From Treponema sp. (GTDB taxonomy: Bacteria > Spirochaetota > Spirochaetia > Treponematales > Treponemataceae), in contig JAFOTA010000266.1 in NCBI GenBank assembly GCA_017421145.1, positions 1 through 6,543 on the forward strand: a DNA stretch of 6,543 nt, in the 5' to 3' direction. Made by a program: the position numbers and the translations under genes. Numbering within the stretch: the first letter of the stretch is position 1; each line of letters opens with the position of its first letter. A model generated the notes under the pieces. It did no database searches and had not been told where the DNA came from. It saw only the letters and a program-made list of their open reading frames with translations. Below, one piece after another: positions 4,072 through 6,543 of the stretch.

Positions 4072-6480
4072 ATGAGTGATTACCTTGACGCTAATAATGA
4101 AGAACTTCTCAAAGATTTTTTTGCCGAAGCAGAACAGCAGGTAGAAACACTTGAGAGCAACATCCTTGTTATAGAAAATGACCCGTCTAACCATGAGGCT
4201 ATCGATGAAATTTTCCGTGCCGCTCATACTCTTAAAGGCGGTTCCGCTACTGTGGAGATGACGGAGCTTTCTTCGTTCTGCCATGACGTGGAAGATTTGC
4301 TCGATGCATTGCGCGGCGGTGCGATCGGTGTTTCAGAACCCATAGTTGACGTGCTCCTGAGTGCGATCGACGTAATCAAGGCCATGCTTGAAACACGGAG
4401 CGGCGGAGCTGTGTACCAGGAAGACGTGTCGCCTTTGGTCGGAAAGATCAAGTCGTTCCTTCCTGAAAAATCCGGAAAAAAGAAGGCACCGGTACAGATG
4501 CCGAAGGGAATGGTTTCTCCGAAGCCGGCTCCTGTGTCAGCACCGGTTTCACAGCCGTCTTCATCAATGCCTCCTGTTCCTCCGCTTTCCGATGCTGATT
4601 TGGAAGAAATAAAGGAAGCGTGCCCGGAAGGACATAAAATCTGGGTGGTCAACGTTACGTTCGATGAAAGCAACCCGATGAATTCCGTCGGAGGAATCCA
4701 GGTTTTCGCAGCACTGAAAAACAGGGGCGTAGTGTTGAAGACTGTCCCGGATTTCGAAGTGCTTTATGAAGATGAATTCCATTCTCAGGTAGTGTATTAT
4801 GTCGCTACAACATGCGGTCAGAACGAGCTTGAGGACATTTGTTTCCTTGACGACGTGACGCTTGCCACCGATGCACATATGCTTTCGTCATCGTCTTCTT
4901 CTCCGGCTCCTGCACCCAAGGCTGAATCCAGAAAAGCTCCTGAGCCTGTAGTTCAGAATCCTGAGCCTGAGGAAATCGAAGTTCCTGAGCATCAGGACAC
5001 ATCAAGCGCGGTTCCTGCCACCACAGCAAACGTACAGCAGGCAAAGAAGACCGTTGCTCCGGCTCATGCAACACAGACAGGTTCTATACTCCGCGTAGAT
5101 TCAAAGCGCGTGGACAATCTCATGAACCTTGTCAGCGAAACAGTCATTACCAAGGCCGTGTTCAACCAGACCGGACTCCAGCTTGCAGACCTTCAGCTCA
5201 AACTCCAGAATTTGAATGCAGTCTATAAGGAAAGGCAGCATCATATAGCGGAAACTCTTCCAAAGCTCATTGAGGAAGTGAACAACGGTGCCACGACAAA
5301 AGACATACGTCAGGCAGTGAACGAGGAACTTGGCGGACTTTCAGGCTGGTTCGACGGATTCGAAAACGAATTCAAGACGACTGCCAGCAAATTCCGTTCA
5401 TCGACCCAGAATCTCGGACGCATCGCATCTGAGCTTCAGGAAGGCGTCATGAAAATCCGTATGGTTCCTATCGGTACTATTTTCAACCGTTTCCCGCGTG
5501 TCGTGCGTGATTTGAGCCGTGACCTGGGACGCAAGGTTGAGCTGATAATCGAAGGTGAAGAGACAGAATTGGACAAGACCGTGGTTGACGATCTCCTTGA
5601 TCCGATCATGCACTGTGTCCGCAATTCAGTCGATCATGGAATCGAAAAACCGGAAGACCGCCGCAAGCTCGGAAAGGATGAAACCGGAAAGCTCATACTC
5701 AAGGCTTCAAATGAAGGCAATATGATTGTCATCGACATAATTGATGACGGTCAGGGCATTGAAGTCGATAAAGTCCGTGAAAAGGCAATCAAGAAGGGCC
5801 TTATCAGCCCGAACAAGATACTTTCTGATCAGGAAGCATACAATCTCATATTCCTTCCCGGATTTTCAACGAGCGACAAAATCAGCAACGTATCCGGACG
5901 CGGCGTAGGACTTGATGTCGTAAAGACTATGGTCGAAAAGCTCAAGGGTACTATCACCATAACGAGCGAACGCAACAAGGGATCCAGATTCAGCATCCGT
6001 CTGCCGCTTACCTTGGCAATCATTCAGGGACTCCTTATCCGTGTCGGCAAGGAAGTCTACTCAGTTCCTATTGCGAACGTCATTGAAAGCCAGCGCGTAA
6101 AGCGTGACAGCATCAATACAATTGACAACTACGAGGTTTTGAATGTCCGTAACGAAGTCATTTCAATCCTCCGTTTGAGCCGCCTGTTCAATATACGTAA
6201 TTCAGATCAGAGCGATTACTGTTTTATCGTTATTGTCGGCTCCCAGGAAAAGAAAATCGGCGTTATGGTTGACGCTTTGGTCGGTGAAGAGGATGTCGTA
6301 ATCAAGCCTTTGAGGGATCAGTTCACGACTTCTCCGGGAATTGCCGGTGCCTCTATCTTGGGTGACGGTTCCGTTTCCCTTATTATCGATGTCAGCCAGC
6401 TTTTGGAATTGGGCGTAAAACAGGAAATAAGCGCACAACAGACTCGTGAAGAAGAAGCTATTAGAAACGCAAGAGGGTAG
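4072..6480 (+). CDS. cheA: Chemotaxis histidine kinase CheA
   Basis: An 802-residue CheA, longer than the roughly 650-residue enterobacterial form. It is the soluble kinase of the chemoreceptor array that phosphorylates CheY (motor control) and usually CheB. P1 phosphotransfer domain: about 1-130, phosphorylated H52 in RAAHTLKGG. A Lys/Pro/Ser linker (131-170) leads to a P2 response-regulator docking domain (about 173-265), then a Ser/Pro/Glu-rich linker (268-335). P3 dimerisation region: about 338-463, starting RVDSKRVDNLMNLV and ending ELQEGVMKIRMVPI, about 60 residues longer than usual. P4 ATPase: N-box HCVRNSVDHG (N518), G1 DDGQGI (558-563), F-box-like FLPGFST (594-600) and G2 GRGVGLDVV (609-617). 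P5 CheW-like: about 648-785. All catalytic motifs look intact. ATG 4072 is the only usable start, since TAA (4060-4062) closes the frame just upstream. The nearest Shine-Dalgarno, GGAAGAGG (4051-4058), is 13 bases away, which is unusually long. The following gene begins 3 bases after the stop. Confidence 0.97.
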   Translation: MSDYLDANNEELLKDFFAEAEQQVETLESNILVIENDPSNHEAIDEIFRAAHTLKGGSATVEMTELSSFCHDVEDLLDALRGGAIGVSEPIVDVLLSAIDVIKAMLETRSGGAVYQEDVSPLVGKIKSFLPEKSGKKKAPVQMPKGMVSPKPAPVSAPVSQPSSSMPPVPPLSDADLEEIKEACPEGHKIWVVNVTFDESNPMNSVGGIQVFAALKNRGVVLKTVPDFEVLYEDEFHSQVVYYVATTCGQNELEDICFLDDVTLATDAHMLSSSSSSPAPAPKAESRKAPEPVVQNPEPEEIEVPEHQDTSSAVPATTANVQQAKKTVAPAHATQTGSILRVDSKRVDNLMNLVSETVITKAVFNQTGLQLADLQLKLQNLNAVYKERQHHIAETLPKLIEEVNNGATTKDIRQAVNEELGGLSGWFDGFENEFKTTASKFRSSTQNLGRIASELQEGVMKIRMVPIGTIFNRFPRVVRDLSRDLGRKVELIIEGEETELDKTVVDDLLDPIMHCVRNSVDHGIEKPEDRRKLGKDETGKLILKASNEGNMIVIDIIDDGQGIEVDKVREKAIKKGLISPNKILSDQEAYNLIFLPGFSTSDKISNVSGRGVGLDVVKTMVEKLKGTITITSERNKGSRFSIRLPLTLAIIQGLLIRVGKEVYSVPIANVIESQRVKRDSINTIDNYEVLNVRNEVISILRLSRLFNIRNSDQSDYCFIVIVGSQEKKIGVMVDALVGEEDVVIKPLRDQFTTSPGIAGASILGDGSVSLIIDVSQLLELGVKQEISAQQTREEEAIRNARG

Positions 6481-6483
6481 GAT

Positions 6484-6543
6484 ATGGCGACTATACAGGA
6501 AAGATTAAATATTCTTGCAAGTACAACTCAGGTTGCGGAAGAC
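6484..6543 (+). CDS. Start of the next chemotaxis gene, probably cheW (partial)
   Basis: ATG 6484 opens a frame that runs off the window: MATIQERLNILASTTQVAED, 20 residues. AGAGGG (6472-6477), inside the last codons of cheA, gives a Shine-Dalgarno with its GAGG core 7 bases upstream of the ATG, and the cheA stop is only 3 bases before it. The two are therefore co-transcribed and probably translationally coupled. The 20 residues carry no domain signature, so the product is inferred only from the treponemal order cheA-cheW-cheX-cheY known from T. pallidum and T. denticola. Some treponemes make CheW-type proteins with an added CheR-like part, which the visible part cannot exclude. Confidence 0.6.
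   Translation, partial: MATIQERLNILASTTQVAED

Noticed and set aside
4891..5000. Repeated TCT/TCC serine and CCTGAG-type Pro-Glu codons in cheA as a DNA repeat
   Set aside because: It is explained by the low-complexity Ser/Pro/Glu linker between P2 and P3. The copies are few and imperfect.
1..6543. A new defence, CRISPR or mobile system
   Set aside because: No spaced repeats, cas-like, transposase, integrase or toxin-antitoxin reading was found on either strand. The intact genes belong to familiar families.

Overview
The window looks like chromosome of a Treponema-type spirochaete. The main support is the long last complete gene, a CheA kinase with an enlarged P3 dimerisation region like that remembered from Treponema denticola, followed at once by the start of what is probably cheW. 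The complete LL-diaminopimelate aminotransferase gene fits a Gram-negative-type wall. The species cannot be named from sequence alone, and a gut or other host-associated treponeme is a guess.

Layout, left to right. Bases 1-342 read on the minus strand as the N-terminal part (OB-like region plus tandem helix-hairpin-helix) of a RecD2-type helicase. Its own first residues are missing. Bases 339-509 read on the plus strand as the C-terminal tail of a probable universal-stress-type protein whose front is missing. Two headless fragments pointing away from each other and meeting within a few bases mean a rearrangement or, more simply, a chimeric assembly joint near 340. Bases 510-618 are intergenic and A/T-rich. 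Then come a response regulator (619-1305) and its histidine kinase (1302-2567), overlapping by ATGA. After a short leader with possible competing hairpins comes dapL (2653-3885). The 186-base gap before cheA holds a good extended -10 promoter, a 6-bp hairpin, a 12-bp hairpin followed by a short T-run, and a second promoter-like pair right against the cheA start. cheA (4072-6480) is followed after 3 bases by a partial reading frame (6484-6543).

How the genes work together. The regulator/kinase pair is a complete OmpR-type two-component system of unknown stimulus. dapL makes LL-diaminopimelate for lysine and peptidoglycan in one step. cheA and the next gene form the core of the chemoreceptor signalling complex driving flagellar behaviour. 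The three units look separately transcribed, with no sign of a shared pathway.

I found no CRISPR array, transposase, tRNA or rRNA, and nothing amounting to a clearly new defence or metabolic system. The most interesting spots are the joint near 340, the structured leader upstream of cheA (attenuator or small RNA), and the enlarged CheA P3 region.
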